A stretch of DNA of 64,000 bases. Source: Macrostomum hystrix. Its lineage: Eukaryota > Platyhelminthes > Macrostomidae. The notes beneath the pieces were generated by a model. That model was not told the origin of the DNA and made no database searches. It was given only the letters and a program-made list of their open reading frames with translations. Within the stretch, counting starts at the first letter, position 1. Each line of letters starts with the position of its first letter. Made by a program: the position numbers and the translations under genes. The stretch covers positions 5,315,001-5,379,000 of the forward strand of contig CATNEN010000038.1 of NCBI GenBank assembly GCA_950097015.1. The letters are read 5' to 3'. Shown here in pieces: positions 22,015-32,683 of the stretch.

Positions 22015-22105
22015 TCCTGAGTTTGTATTTGAGTCTGTGATTTGAGTCTGTGATCTGAGTCTGTGATTTGAGTTTGTGATTTGAGTATTGGCATTGAGTT
22101 TACTG
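22015..22105. repeat. Short 17-bp tandem repeat upstream of GPCR
   Basis: Five to six copies of TGATTTGAGTCTGTGAT-like units, ending about 40 bp before the GPCR start codon, so likely in its 5' UTR or promoter. Confidence 0.75.
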
Positions 22106-22131
22106 CACTGACTTGAAATTTAACGATCAGC

Positions 22132-24044
22132 ATGGACATCTCAGGACTGAGCGTGTCCTACAACTTGACTACTGGCAGCATGCTCAATGTTGTGCCTGGT
22201 AAGTCCATCCATCCATCCATCCATCCATCCATCCATCCATCCATACATCCATCCATCCATCCATCCATCCATCCATCTATCCATCCATCCATCCATCCAT
22301 CCATCCACCCATCTATTCATCCATCCATCCATACATCTATCCATCCATCCATCCATCCATCTATTCATCCATCCATCCATACTTCTATCTATCCATCCAT
22401 CCACCCATCCATCCATCCATCCATCCATCCATCAACCCATCCATCCATCCATCCATCCATCCATCTATCCATCCATCCATCCATCCATCCATCCATCCAT
22501 CTACACATCCTCAGAGATCACCTATCCTGGCCTGGTTATTCTGCTGTTCGGTTGCATTGTCGGCGGTCTGGGCAATATTCTCATCATATTGGCCGTTGTG
22601 CTCCGCAGGGTGAGATTTAGTTCAACTATAATCCTGTTCTTAATTTGTTTACTATCTAAGAAAAATGTAAAAATGCCACCCCTGACTGAAATCAATCCAC
22701 GCTCCAGTCGTTGCATCAGCTGAACAACATCTTCGTGGTGAACCTGGCTATCGCTGACCTCCTGATGACACTCATTGTCGACCCATTCGGCGTAGTCAGT
22801 GAGTCACTGAATAATTAGTGATAAGATTAGCTTGACCTACCTGATCACATTGGTGAGACTCACTAAACCTTATCCCCTTGACCCACTAGATCTACCTGGT
22901 TCCCTTGACCCACTAGACCTACCTAGTTCCCTTGACCCACTAGATCTGATCCACTTGACCCACTAGACCTACCTGGTTCCCTTGACCCACTAGATCTGAT
23001 CCACTTGACCCACTAGACCTACCTGGTTCCCTTGACCCACTAGATCTGATCCACTTGACCCACTAGACCTACCTGGTTCCCTTGACCCACTAGACCTACC
23101 TGATTCCCTTGACCCACTAGATCTACCTGGTTCTCTTGACCCACTAGACCTGATCCACTTGACCCACTAGACCTGATCCCCTTGACCCACTAGACCTACC
23201 TGATCCCCTTGACCCACTAGACCAAGTTTTTTTCTCAGACACTTGTCTCCATCTGGCAGGCATTTTCCATGGTCAAATTTACTACATGCAACGGCCCGCC
23301 TTATGCATCATTGTTGCCTCGGTCTGCCTGACTGCCTGCTACTGCTCACTGCTCAGCCTAGGGGCCATTGCAGTCAACCGCTACATCCACATCTGCCACC
23401 CTGGCAGCTACAGAGCCGTCTACAGCCGACGCTCCACATTGGCTATGTGCGTCAGCCTGTGGATCGTCAGCTTCCTGCTGGAGCTGCCAAACTTTCTTGG
23501 CTGGGGCGGGCACACGTACGATTGGAAGAACATCACCTGCCTTTGGGACCGACTGGCTTCCAGATCCTACACCATCTTCTTCGGCTTCGTGGCTGTCGGC
23601 CTGCCCTGTTGCGTCATCGCTGTCTGCTATCTGCTAATCTTCCTCAAAATTCACCAGACCACCAAGAATGTCAAGAAACTTCTAGCAGCCAATGAGCAGT
23701 CTGAGCAGCAGCAGCAGCAGCAGCAACACAGCTTCAGCTCAGCTCGCCTTGCAAAGACCCTGTTCCTCGTATTCGCTGTCCTTGTGATCTGCTGGACACC
23801 GTTCACTGTTTTAGTGGTGTTCGACTACAACAACCGCCTGCCAATGCACTTCCACGCTTACAGCACCTTCCTTGCGCACTCCAACTCCACCATCAACTTC
23901 CTGGTCTACGGCCTGACCAATCGGGAGTTCATGAAAGGCTACCAGGAGGCGCTGAAACGTCTGGCCGCGGCCTGCCACCTTGGCAACCGGCGTAGCAACC
24001 GCGTGGCCAATGAGAGCTCAATGGCTATGCCGGAAATTCACTGA
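22132..24044 (+). CDS. Class A GPCR, melatonin-receptor-like
   Basis: Four exons (22132-22198, 22515-22609, 22708-22798, 23260-24044), GT-AG with matching phases, give a protein of about 345 residues with seven membrane segments. Visible marks: N-terminal glycosylation site NLT; GN in TM1 (GGLGNILI); LAIAD in TM2; Cys before TM3 and Cys in loop 2 (ITCLW) for the disulfide; NRYIHICHP at the end of TM3 instead of DRY; ICWTPF in TM6; and [11 protein letters not shown] in TM7, which lacks the Pro of NPxxY. NRYxxIC and the NxxxNxxxYG TM7 pattern are features of melatonin receptors, so that is the closest family, though the ligand is not shown. Loop 3 has a CAG-encoded Gln run. Introns 1 and 3 hold tandem repeats. 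It would signal through G proteins at the cell surface. Confidence 0.85.
22203..22505. repeat. CCAT microsatellite in GPCR intron 1
   Basis: About 75 CCAT/CCATA/CTAT units fill the first GPCR intron from 4 bp after the donor to about 10 bp before the acceptor. Confidence 0.97.
22870..23224. repeat. 24/27-bp minisatellite in GPCR intron 3
   Basis: Units built on CTTGACCCACTAGA, followed by either TCTGATCCA or CCTACCTGGTTCC, alternate in the last intron. Confidence 0.93.
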
Positions 24045-25060
24045 TTGGCCTCCGCCGTTCCTGGGGTTCGAATTTTCTGAAGACGCATTCTGATTGGTTG
24101 TCAGAACTAAACCATGGTACATATCCAATCTGATTGGTCAATAGTTTGCGCCTAATTATTTTCCGCTACCCTCAATCTCATCACACCGGTCTAATATAGT
24201 ACAACTTCGACACCATTTTGGTATCAATATCTAGAGAGCTAACTTTAACAATAGCGACAAGCTGACATATTTTTCACGAAATTCGTGACTTATGAAGAGC
24301 AAATTCGTTCATTGAATCGCAGACAAACACACACAGCTCAAGCGAAGAGCTCATCTACCTACCTGATTTAGCTTTGATCTGAGCATCATTAAGAATATAA
24401 TTGTGACTGGTAATTAATCATGGAACCCACTCAAGCCGAAATTACAATTGTGAGCCTCAAGCCAATGCCCTGTTTTGCACCTGACTGCTAATGAAGCAAA
24501 AAACACAGGAGAAAGGGAAGAGGTTAATTCAGTTGCAAATTCATGGGCAGAACGGCTTTGGCTTTGAGCTTTAGCGATCGAGTTCGGTATGACTTTGAGT
24601 GTTTCTCAAGCATCAGCTGGCTGGGTGAAATAAGGTACCTTACCTTACGATAAAACTCAATTGAATTCGCTACTTTTGCATAACGAAACTTATTCAGTTC
24701 GGCGACTGTACGGATGGAGGTAAATATCAGTAAATGGATGCGAATGTAGCGTTTGACTGATCCGATGCAGCATAATGCATGTCCATGATCATAGCGTGAA
24801 CCTGTGCTGCGCTACTTCGAATGGCTACATGTAATAACGAAAATTAAATAAGAGGACGGAACAACAGTTTTTTGGAGTTGTTGAAGCTATAAGGTTCTGA
24901 TCTCATTATAAGTATTTACTCTTTAACTGTAATGCTCACACTACATGTAAATCATTGACTTGCATTGGGGATAGATGTACGGATACGTACATTCAGTACG
25001 TATAAATCTACACGTAACATTAGTGTATTGATATAGCACATTTAGTTGATAATAATACTA
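24045..25060. other. 3' flank of GPCR and spacer
   Basis: AT-rich unique sequence. CTGATTGG motifs repeat just after the stop (about 24041, 24090, 24130). No coding exon recognised. Confidence 0.5.
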
Positions 25061-25315
25061 TACCTTTTCAACTTCGGATTCGTCAAAAGTGAGTTCGAAT
25101 TCGTCAGCCTATATAAAACTATAGAGCACTCAAGGGAATGAGAAGGGGTGTCTATGGTAATTTCTTTCGAGAAAGTGACTTCGAATTCGTCAAAGTAAGT
25201 GAAGTTCGTCAGTGCAAAAGCAGCCTGATCAGAAAGTGTCTTCGCTTCGTCTATGGCAAGAAAGCAAAGTGCCCAGTGTAAATTTAAGCGAGAAAGTGAG
25301 TGAAATTCGTCAATG
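25061..25315 (+). repeat. Left terminal inverted repeat
   Basis: 255 bp beginning TACCTTTTCAACTTCGGATT and ending GTCAATG; the inverse copy is 27787-28041. Confidence 0.93.
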
Positions 25316-25881
25316 TAAAATAAGTCAGCAATCTTTCATTACTCATCTACGTAGATTAAATTCCTTACAAACAGTCCAGTTTCTAGCATCCAGGTCATGT
25401 GTAGAAAGTAATCTAGCTTCTTTTGTCACGTCACTATTGCAATCTCCGTGAACCCGCCGTACATCTTTTAATGTAATGCACAAAGTCCCGTCAAGCCGAC
25501 GACTAATTGCCTGCGTTGTCACGACACGAGCAGCAGGAAAGTCTGCCACAAGCTTTGCTGCATTTCTTTTAGCGTTACAGTCGGCTTCTCTTCCACGTAC
25601 CTCGTCAATGCCTCGAGCATCTCCTCAGTGAACTTTGGTCTCAACACACCTCCACGCGCGTTAAGATCAATCCTATCTTCATCTACATATCTTCTGATAA
25701 TGTCATTGGCAGTCGTCCTCTTGATGTCCAGTTCAACTGCGAGAAGTCTCCAGTCTCGTCCCTGTTGAAAACATCGCACGAGTCTAGAGCGATCCACAGA
25801 CGAAATTCTCATATATGGCATCTCTGACAACAATAAGAGCAGGAAATGAGTAATGAAAGATTGCTGACTTATTTTATATTG
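25311..25881. mobile_element. Nested 571-bp unit with 36-bp inverted ends
   Basis: The 36-bp segment at 25311-25346 recurs inverted at 25846-25881 with one mismatch (core AAATAAGTCAGCAATCTTTC). A third, direct copy of 31 bp is at 27690-27720. The interior carries the transposase fragment listed separately. It looks like an internally deleted DNA transposon. Confidence 0.7.
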
Positions 25882-25887
25882 TCTCAT
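25343..25887 (-). pseudogene. N-terminal fragment of a DDE transposase (helix-turn-helix region)
   Basis: The minus-strand frame ending at 25519 reads a paired-type helix-turn-helix region (RSRLVRCFQQGRDWRLLAV, then TANDIIRRYVDEDRIDLN) followed by RPKFTEEMLEALTRYVEEKP. A second frame (25549-25343) continues in the style of the same family (ARVVTTQAISRRLDGTL, then LKDVRRVHGDCNSDVTKEAR), so there is a frame break near 25.53 kb. This order resembles the DNA-binding half of IS630/Tc1-mariner-superfamily transposases. The catalytic DDE half is absent, so the fragment is not functional as a transposase. Confidence 0.6.
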
Positions 25888-25997
25888 GATTTCTACACAA
25901 AATAGGCGTTTAATAATCTTTCATTATCAAACGGTTGATAATGCATGACTAAATTTAGATACCGTCTATGGTAATTCGTCAGAAACTTTGGTCTTAA

Positions 25998-27490
25998 ATG
26001 TTCGAAGTTACAGCGAAGACTTCTCAGTTTTTCATTTTAAGCCGTCTTCGCTTGCCTGCCTTAAACATGACCGCTACGCATCTTATCAATTGGTCTCATC
26101 TGCCGGTTGATAGTCTCGATGGCGTTTCATCCAGCGAATACTCATTCATTGCGGAGCTGAGCAGTGACAATCACCGAGATGACAATCAGCTGGAGGACTT
26201 TATTAACTTCATTACCGATCATTCACGATCTGACGATGAACTGCTTGGTGTCGATCTGCCGGAATGTGAAGATGATGGAGCTTCTGTTGCTACTGATGTC
26301 ATGGACAAGGCCGAGGTGGATTCTCTACCAAGATCGACCAAGGAGCAAATGTTCCTTTATGGCAAAGCGTTTGCCAGCTACATGAGTGACTTGGGTCATC
26401 CTGTTGAAAGTCTCAAAACAATGGAGCCCAGTAGCCTCAACGAGCACCTGCGGTTCTACTACTTTCGGCTTTCTAAACCGAATGGAGAGTCGTACTCGCC
26501 ATCTAGCTTGGTCTGCATTCGGGCCGGCATCCAGCGATTTTTTCACTTCATTATCAAGCGTGAACTCAACATCGTCGATGATCCTAACTTTGCTACTGCC
26601 AATCGCATGCTTCGAGTTAAGGTGCGGGATTTTCATTCTAAAGGCGGGAGCGTGAAGCGTTACGAACCGATAGAGCGCGCCGATCTAACCAAGTTGTCCA
26701 GTTACTTTGATCGCTCGACTGGAGAACGACTACAGGATGAAGTGATTTACACTTTATTGTATGTCTTGGGAGAGCGCGGTCAAGAGCACCTCCAACACCT
26801 TCGTCAGAGAGACATACTCGTAGAAAAAGAAGACGGCGACGGCAAGAAGTATTACGAGCTACCTAACCTCAGAACCAAGAACCAGAGTGCCAATCCAGTC
26901 AAGGCCAAAGGTTTCAACCCAAAACAAGCGAGAATCGAATCTATGGCGGTCAGTATGAACTCATTAAGACCTACCTTCAAGTCCTGCCCAACGAAACCAA
27001 GGACAATTCGTTTTTTCCAAGACCGATGGCAAATAAAGAAGGACAGCTGCAGTTTTAAACTAAGCAGGTTCGTGGGATCAATTGGTTAGGATCGTTCATG
27101 ACTCGATTAAGCACCCTGTGTGAGCTCAGCAAAAAGTATACGAACCATTGCATTCGAGTAACTAGGACGGCTGATCTACACGAAGCTGGCTATACTCTGT
27201 CCGACATCATGAATATCACGGGACATCAATCTGAGTCGACAGTTCGGCGGTATCTATCGAGGAAACGTGACCACACGCTGCGAGACATGGCTACGACTGT
27301 GGGGGAAGCTTAGCAATCAAGTGATTCTCGTACGAACACAGAATTGGTTAGGACTGATCAGCCATCTAACGCTGGATCGTCAAGCACGATGGACGTGAGT
27401 AACCAGAACATTACACTTAGTAGGCAGAACGTCTCAACTATCTTCACGGATTGTCATTTCTCTGGCTGCACTTTCAACTTGAATGGTTAG
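25998..27490 (+). pseudogene. Crypton-type tyrosine recombinase (DUF3504-like), broken
   Basis: The first frame (ATG 25998 to about 26940) holds an acidic N-terminus, a core-binding domain (KAFASYMSDLGHPVESLKTM) and the first catalytic Arg in VLGERGQEHL. Around 26940 the conserved path moves to another frame (YELIKTYLQVLPNETKD), and it moves again near 27060. The frame at 27098-27313 has the second catalytic box, KYTNHCIRVT (H..R), ITGHQSES and RRYLS with the likely Tyr nucleophile. An in-frame TAG at 27311-27313 interrupts a tail that continues to 27490 and ends FTDCHFSGCTFNLN, as in Crypton-derived proteins (ZMYM/KIAA1958 relatives). All catalytic residues can be seen, but two frame breaks and the stop disable this copy. 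Confidence 0.8.
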
Positions 27491-27786
27491 AGACATCTGC
27501 GTCATTGAGAATTGCAACTATAAACAACTAAAAACTGTAAACTGTTCATTGCTTAACCATTGAAGCTGATTTCTCGTTGATATGAAAAATAAACTCGCAG
27601 TTCCACCATAGTCTATGGTAGATGTTGAAAAGTTGGCGTTTGATAATCACAAAATTACACAACGAGAAATAATAAGAGAAAGAATGTGACAATGTAAAAT
27701 AAGTCAGCAATCTTTCATTAATTTCATGGCTTCGCCACTCGTGACTTTGAGCATTATCAAAGCCTAAAACCATAGACACAACTAAC

Positions 27787-28041
27787 CATTGACGAATTTC
27801 ACTCACTTTCTCGCTTAAATTTACACTGGGCACTTTGCTTTCTTGCCATAGACGAAGCGAAGACACTTTCTGATCAGGCTGCTTTTGCACTGACGAATTT
27901 CACTTACTTTGACGAATTCGAAGTCACTTTCTCGAAAGAAATTACCATAGACACCCCTTCTCATTCCCTTGAGTGCTCTATAGTTTTATATAGGCTGACG
28001 AATTCGAACTCACTTTTGACGAATCCGAAGTTGAAAAGGTA
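27787..28041 (-). repeat. Right terminal inverted repeat
   Basis: Inverse of 25061-25315 with one mismatch. A TA lies immediately outside at 28042-28043. Confidence 0.93.
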
Positions 28042-28045
28042 TATT

Positions 28046-28500
28046 ACAGGAGGACTAGGTGGGCAATTTCACATCATTTGGTGACACCAGACCCGCAGCA
28101 GGCAATTCTGCCCATTCCGCTAACACCTAAGGTGCAACTCGAACTCAGCTGGTACGGGAAATCTCCAGAATCCGCCTGACTAAGCCGAATGCAAATTTTC
28201 AGTGTCCTCTTTTTTTAAAGAAAGATGTCCGATGATTGGTTGAACAAATCATTCTGCCCGTTTCGTTGACTCCTGAGCACACACACACACACGCAGATAC
28301 CGTACGCAGGCACACACAGGTGTGTACATCTGCCCTGACTTTGCCCGGAGATTGGCCCTCAAGTGCGTAAATCGCACTAAAAGTCCCCAAGCCTTCTCTC
28401 CACGGCAGCGCCCCAAATGAATGTGGCCTCGCCACGGAATCGAGCTCGGGGACCTTGGCGCGAAAGACAAACGCGTTAACCCGTTTAACCCGTAATCGAG
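28046..28500 (-). mobile_element. tRNA-derived SINE, minus strand, with a second truncated copy
   Basis: 28046-28125 is a 3' end fragment (ATCATTTGGTGACACCAGAC...ATTCTGCCC). After about 115 bp of other sequence, a longer copy spans 28240-28500 with the body (AGCCTTCTCTCCACGG, GGCCTCGCCACGGAATCGAG) and the tRNA-like head. The left fragment directly abuts the TIR element. The motif TTCTGCCC occurs in both parts, so these are two copies rather than one with an insert. Confidence 0.75.
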
Positions 28501-29005
28501 GGATCGAGTGTAGTGCCCCACCCGGTCGACGGACTGAACAGCTGTTCGCAGCCTTCAGCAGAGGCTGTGAAGTGCCGTCAGCAGTCTGTTGTGAGAACTC
28601 ACAATTCCGTTCTCAATTCCTTCTACAGAAGAACACTAATTTAAGTTATCGAAATCTTTCTTCAACAAAAAAAATAATTTTTTAAAAAAGGTCCAACTAA
28701 AAACTAAAAGTGCAATTTGGCTGCTTCTCGATTCAACAGTCCAATGGTCAGTGTTACACCCTATGCAGGTGTTCTTATTGGCTATCTGAATAGAAAAAAT
28801 AGACATTCTATGTCTATCAAACGGCCCTGTTATCTCCTGTGTTTTCGAGTCAAAGCGCATGACCAATGGGCCATGAACTGTTGAACAGCTTCTAATTTTA
28901 AATAATAACATTTTATAAAATTTAAAATGTACAGAATGGTACAGAATGGCACTGAGTTAATTGCTCAACCGCAATCATTCGCTTCAGACTGAAAGTCTAG
29001 AGAAG
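28501..29005. other. Upstream region of the CRT-like gene
   Basis: Mostly AT-rich, with A/T runs at 28665-28690. No clear TATA box or other gene seen. Confidence 0.4.
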
Positions 29006-32000
29006 ATGACCAGCAGCAGCAGCAGCAGCGACCGCCGTCGTCTTCTTCTAAACCTGTTCTTCGGCTTGCTAGCCGTGGCTGGGCAAGTCGGCCAGAATGT
29101 GTCTCTGCCGCTGTGGATCGACTCCGGCCGGCCCGACACCTGCGGCAACCAGTCCGCCGGAAATGACACCGTCGGCTTTGAAGCATCGCTGCCGCTGCTT
29201 CTTGAAGACAGAGCGAGCGCACAGGAGCTACTGGTGCTTGAGGAGGAGCCGGCCATTGCCAACTGCACAATGGCCCGCAGCATCGATAGCTACTTTGTGT
29301 ACACATTTGCCTGCATCAGCTTCGTGGTCATCTTCGGCTTGCTGCTGATTCCGATGAAGCTGCTCAGCCCGGAGAGCCTCGGCCAGACCGAGCTTCGCTT
29401 TCCTCAGTTTGCCCTGTTTCTCATCGGCTTCTTTGACGCCTTGAACGGCGTGCTGGTTGTCTTCGCGTCCAGCGGTCGTCGAACTCTGCCAGCTCTGCAG
29501 CCGATCCTCAGCAATTTCATGATCCCCCTGACCGTGACATTCCGGCTCGCCCTGCTCCGAAAACGGCCCTCGCCGTTGAAGGGTCTCGCCGCGCTTGGCG
29601 TCTTTTTGGCCCTGGTGATCAGCCTGCTGCCCACAATGATCCCATCGCTGGGTGCAGACACAGCCGGAGGGGCCAGCGGAGCTGCCCGGGTGATCTGGCC
29701 GGTCGTCTTCATGCTGGGCTTCGTGCCAGCAGCCGTCATGAATGTCCTGCAGGAGAAGTGGCTCAAGCACCGTCTGGAGGCCGCTGGTGGTGGCCAGTTA
29801 AACCTCATCTTCTTCTTGTTCAGCACGAGCTGCTACCAGCTGCTGACAGCCCTGGCCCTGTTCTGGGTGGACATTGTCCCGGGTTACGGTAATGCCAGCA
29901 GCCTCTGGCAACTCGGCGACAGCTGGCGCTTCGGCATCTCCTGCTTCTTTGGAGGAGACGGCTGCCCGCCAGACTCTGGTATTCGAGGTTCCATGTTTAT
30001 TGGCATGTACACAATTTCCTACATCGGCGGCGGCCTGCTGCTGCGCTACGCCGAGGGCGCCACCCTGCTGGCCGTGGTGTCAGCACTCGTCACTCCGCTG
30101 GGCTTCTTGTTCTGGACCTTCTTCCAGGTTGGTCAGGGTTGCAGGCCGGGTTTGTGCAGTCGGTGGTGGCATTTGTTCAGATGAGGCTCGTATCTGTTTC
30201 AGTCATACTCGTTCTAGTATGATACTAAATACTTTTGGGGTCGGTGGCTGAGTGGATAACGCGTTTTCCTCTCGCACCACGGTCCCAAAGTTCTATTTCG
30301 CGGCGAGGCCGCGTTTTTTGGGGTGCAGCCGCGGAGAGAAGTATTGGGGACTTGTGATTGTCATGTCGCTTTGTTAAGGCTTTTGTTTGCAATTTTTATT
30401 TGGTGTGAATCATTTAACAGTGGCAGTTGTGAATCAGTTAACAGTGGCAGTTGTGAATCAGTTAACAGTGGTAGTTGTGAATCAGTTAACAGTGGCAGTT
30501 GTGAATCATTTAACAGTGGCAGTTGTGAATCAGTTAACAGTGGCAGTTGTGAATCATTTAACAGTGGCAGTTGTGAATCAGTTAACAGTGGCAGTTGTGA
30601 ATCAGTTAACAGTGGTAGTTGTGAATCAGTTAACAGTGGCAGTTGTGAATCAGTTAACAGTGGCAGTTGTGAATCAGTTAACATTGGCAGTTGTGAATCA
30701 GTTAACAGTGGTAGTTGTGAATCAGTTAACAGTGGTAGTTGTGAATCAGTTAACAGTGGCAGTTGTGAATCAGTTAACAGTGGTAGTTGTGAATCAGTTA
30801 ACAGTGGCAGTTGTGAATCAGTTAACAGTGGTAGTTGTGAATCAGTTAACAGTGGCAGTTGTGAATCAGTTAACAGTGGCAGTTGTGAATCAGTTAACAG
30901 TGGTAGTTGTGAATCAGTTAACAGTGGCAGTTGTGAATCAGTTAACAGTGGCAGTTGTGAATCAGTTAACAGTGGCAGTTGTGTATCATTTAACAGTGGC
31001 AGTTGTGAATCAGTTAACAGTGGTAGTTGTGAATCAGTTAACAGTGGTAGTTGTGAATCAGTTAACAGTGGCAGTTGTGAATCAGTTAACAGTGGCAGTT
31101 GTGAATCAGTTAACAGTGGCAGTTGTGTATCATTTAACAGTGGCAGTTGTGAATCAGTTAACAGTGGTAGTTGTGAATCAGTTAACAGTGGTAGTTGTGA
31201 ATCATTTAACAGTGGCAGTTGTGAATCATTTAACAGTGGCAGTTGTGAATCAGTTAACAGTGGTAGTTGTGAATCAGTTAACAGTGGCAGTTGTGAATCA
31301 GTTAACAGTGGCAGTTGTGAATCAGTTAACAGTGGCAGTTGTGTATCAGTTAACAGTGGTAGTTGTGTATCAGTTAACAGTGGTAGTTGTGAATCAGTTA
31401 ACAGTGGCAGTTGTGAATCAGTTAACAGTGGCAGTTGTGAATCAGTTAACAGTGGTAGTTGTGAATCAGTTAACAGTGGCAGTTGTGAATCAGTTAACAG
31501 TGGTAGTTGTGAATCAGTTAACAGTGGTAGTTGTGAATCAGTTAACAGTGGTAGTTGTGAATCAGTTAACAGTGGTAGTTGTGAATCAGTTAACAGTGGT
31601 AGTTGTGAATCAGTTAACAGTGGCAGTTGTGAATCAGTTAACAGTGGTAGTTGTGAATCAGTTAACTGTGGCAGTTGTGAATCAGTTAACAGTGGCAGTT
31701 GTGAATCAGTTAACAGTGGCAGTTGTGAATCAGTTAACAGTGGCAGTTGTGAATCAGTTAACAGTGGCAGTTGTGAATCAGTTAACAGTGGCAGTTGTGA
31801 ATCAGTTAACAGTGGCAGTTGTGTATCAGTTAACAGTGGCAGTTGTGAATCAGTTAACAGTGGCAGTTGTGAATCAGTTAACAGTGGCAGTTGTGAATCA
31901 GTTAACAGTGGCAGTTGTGAATCAGTTAACAGTGGCAGTTGTGAATCAGTTAACAGTGGCAGTTGTGTATCAGTTAACAGTGGTAGTTGTGAATCAGTTA

Positions 32001-32683
32001 ACAGTGGCAGTTGTGAATCAGTTAACAGTGGTAGTTGTGAATCAGTTAACAGTGGCAGTTGTGAATCAGTTAACAGTGGCAGTTGTGAATCAGTTAACAG
32101 TGGCAGTTGTGAATCAGTTAACAGTGGCAGTTGTGAATCAGTTAACAGTGGCAGTTGTGAATCAGTTAACAGTGGTAGTTGTGAATCAGTTAACAGTGGC
32201 AGTTGTGTATCAGTTAAAAGTGGTAGTTGTGAATCAGTTAACAGTGGTAGTTGTGAATCAGTTAACAGTGGTAGTTGTGAATCAGTTAACAGTGGTAGTT
32301 GTGAATCAGTTAACAGTGGCAGTTGTGTATCAGTTAACAGTGGTAGTTGTGTACCAGATGTTCGTGATCAAGATTGAGTGATTCTTCAAGCGTACTGCTT
32401 GACGCAAATGACTTCTACGACTCTTTTTCTTAGAAATGCCGTCTATCTTGACGCACCTTTCACACTGCAGGAGAATCCTTTTATGTTTCACATCGCCACA
32501 AACTACACCACCTGGTTCGCTCTGGCCTCATTGGCCCTGATGGTGCCCGCAATCCTGGCCTACAACTGGCGCTCCGAAGCAGCCGATGAAGCGCGGAGGC
32601 TGCTCATTCAGGGCGATGAAGGATCTGAGATCGACGAGGACGGGATCTACAGAGGGGCCGGAGTGGAGTATTCATACTACTGA
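29006..32683 (+). CDS. CRT-like transporter (chloroquine-resistance-transporter family)
   Basis: Two exons, 29006-30127 (374 codons) and 32471-32683 (70 codons plus stop), phase 0, give 444 residues. The start is the first ATG before MTSSSSSSDRRR; an earlier in-frame ATG-like position lacks support. About ten hydrophobic segments are visible. The order fits the drug/metabolite-transporter fold of CRT-like proteins: a first membrane helix (LLLNLFFGLLAVAGQVGQNV); a lumenal loop with glycosylation sites (NVS, NQS, NDT, NCT); FPQFALFLIGFFDALNGVLVV; LQPILSNFMIPLTVTFRL, the repeat typical of the family; a Cys-containing loop (FFGGDGCPPDSG); and ATLLAVVSALVTPLGFLFWTFF. The C-terminal tail is cytosolic and acidic, ending YSYY. 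Family members transport small peptides or thiols across lysosome or vacuole membranes; the substrate here is unknown. The intron holds a SINE head and a 24-bp array. Confidence 0.82.
30236..30370 (+). mobile_element. tRNA-derived SINE head in CRT-like intron
   Basis: GGTCGGTGGCTGAGTGGATA (A box) and AAAGTTCTATTTCGCGGCGA (decayed B box) followed by the body GCAGCCGCGGAGAGAAG; cut off before the minisatellite. Confidence 0.7.
30405..32355. repeat. 24-bp minisatellite in CRT-like intron
   Basis: About 81 copies of a 24-bp unit (core GTGAATCAGTTAACAGTGGC). The unit contains GTTAAC and two CAGTT(A/G) motifs. Because the length is a multiple of three, two frames stay open for over 650 codons; these are not genes, and the flanking exons splice across them. 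Confidence 0.97.

Larger units (their letters stand above)
25061..28041. mobile_element. DNA transposon with 255-bp terminal inverted repeats carrying a Crypton-type recombinase
   Basis: The left end (25061-25315) and right end (27787-28041) are inverted copies of 255 bp with one mismatch seen (GTGAAGTTC versus GTGAAATTC). Both are flanked by TA in a TATA context, consistent with a TA duplication. The motif TTCGTCA recurs inside each repeat. The 2.5-kb interior holds a broken tyrosine recombinase gene (plus strand) and, on the left, a smaller inverted-repeat unit with an N-terminal transposase fragment (minus strand). Classical Cryptons have no inverted repeats, so the ends may belong to a Tc1/mariner-like element that was invaded by a Crypton. 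Near-identical ends suggest fairly recent mobility of the whole. Confidence 0.85.

Noticed and set aside
29228-29826. Antisense ORFs over the CRT-like exon
   Set aside because: No domain or splice support; the plus strand is a clear multi-span membrane protein.
30323-32381. 684-codon SCESVNSG repeat protein and a second overlapping ORF
   Set aside because: They translate a 24-bp array inside the CRT-like intron; exon-exon joining across it restores a conserved transporter.
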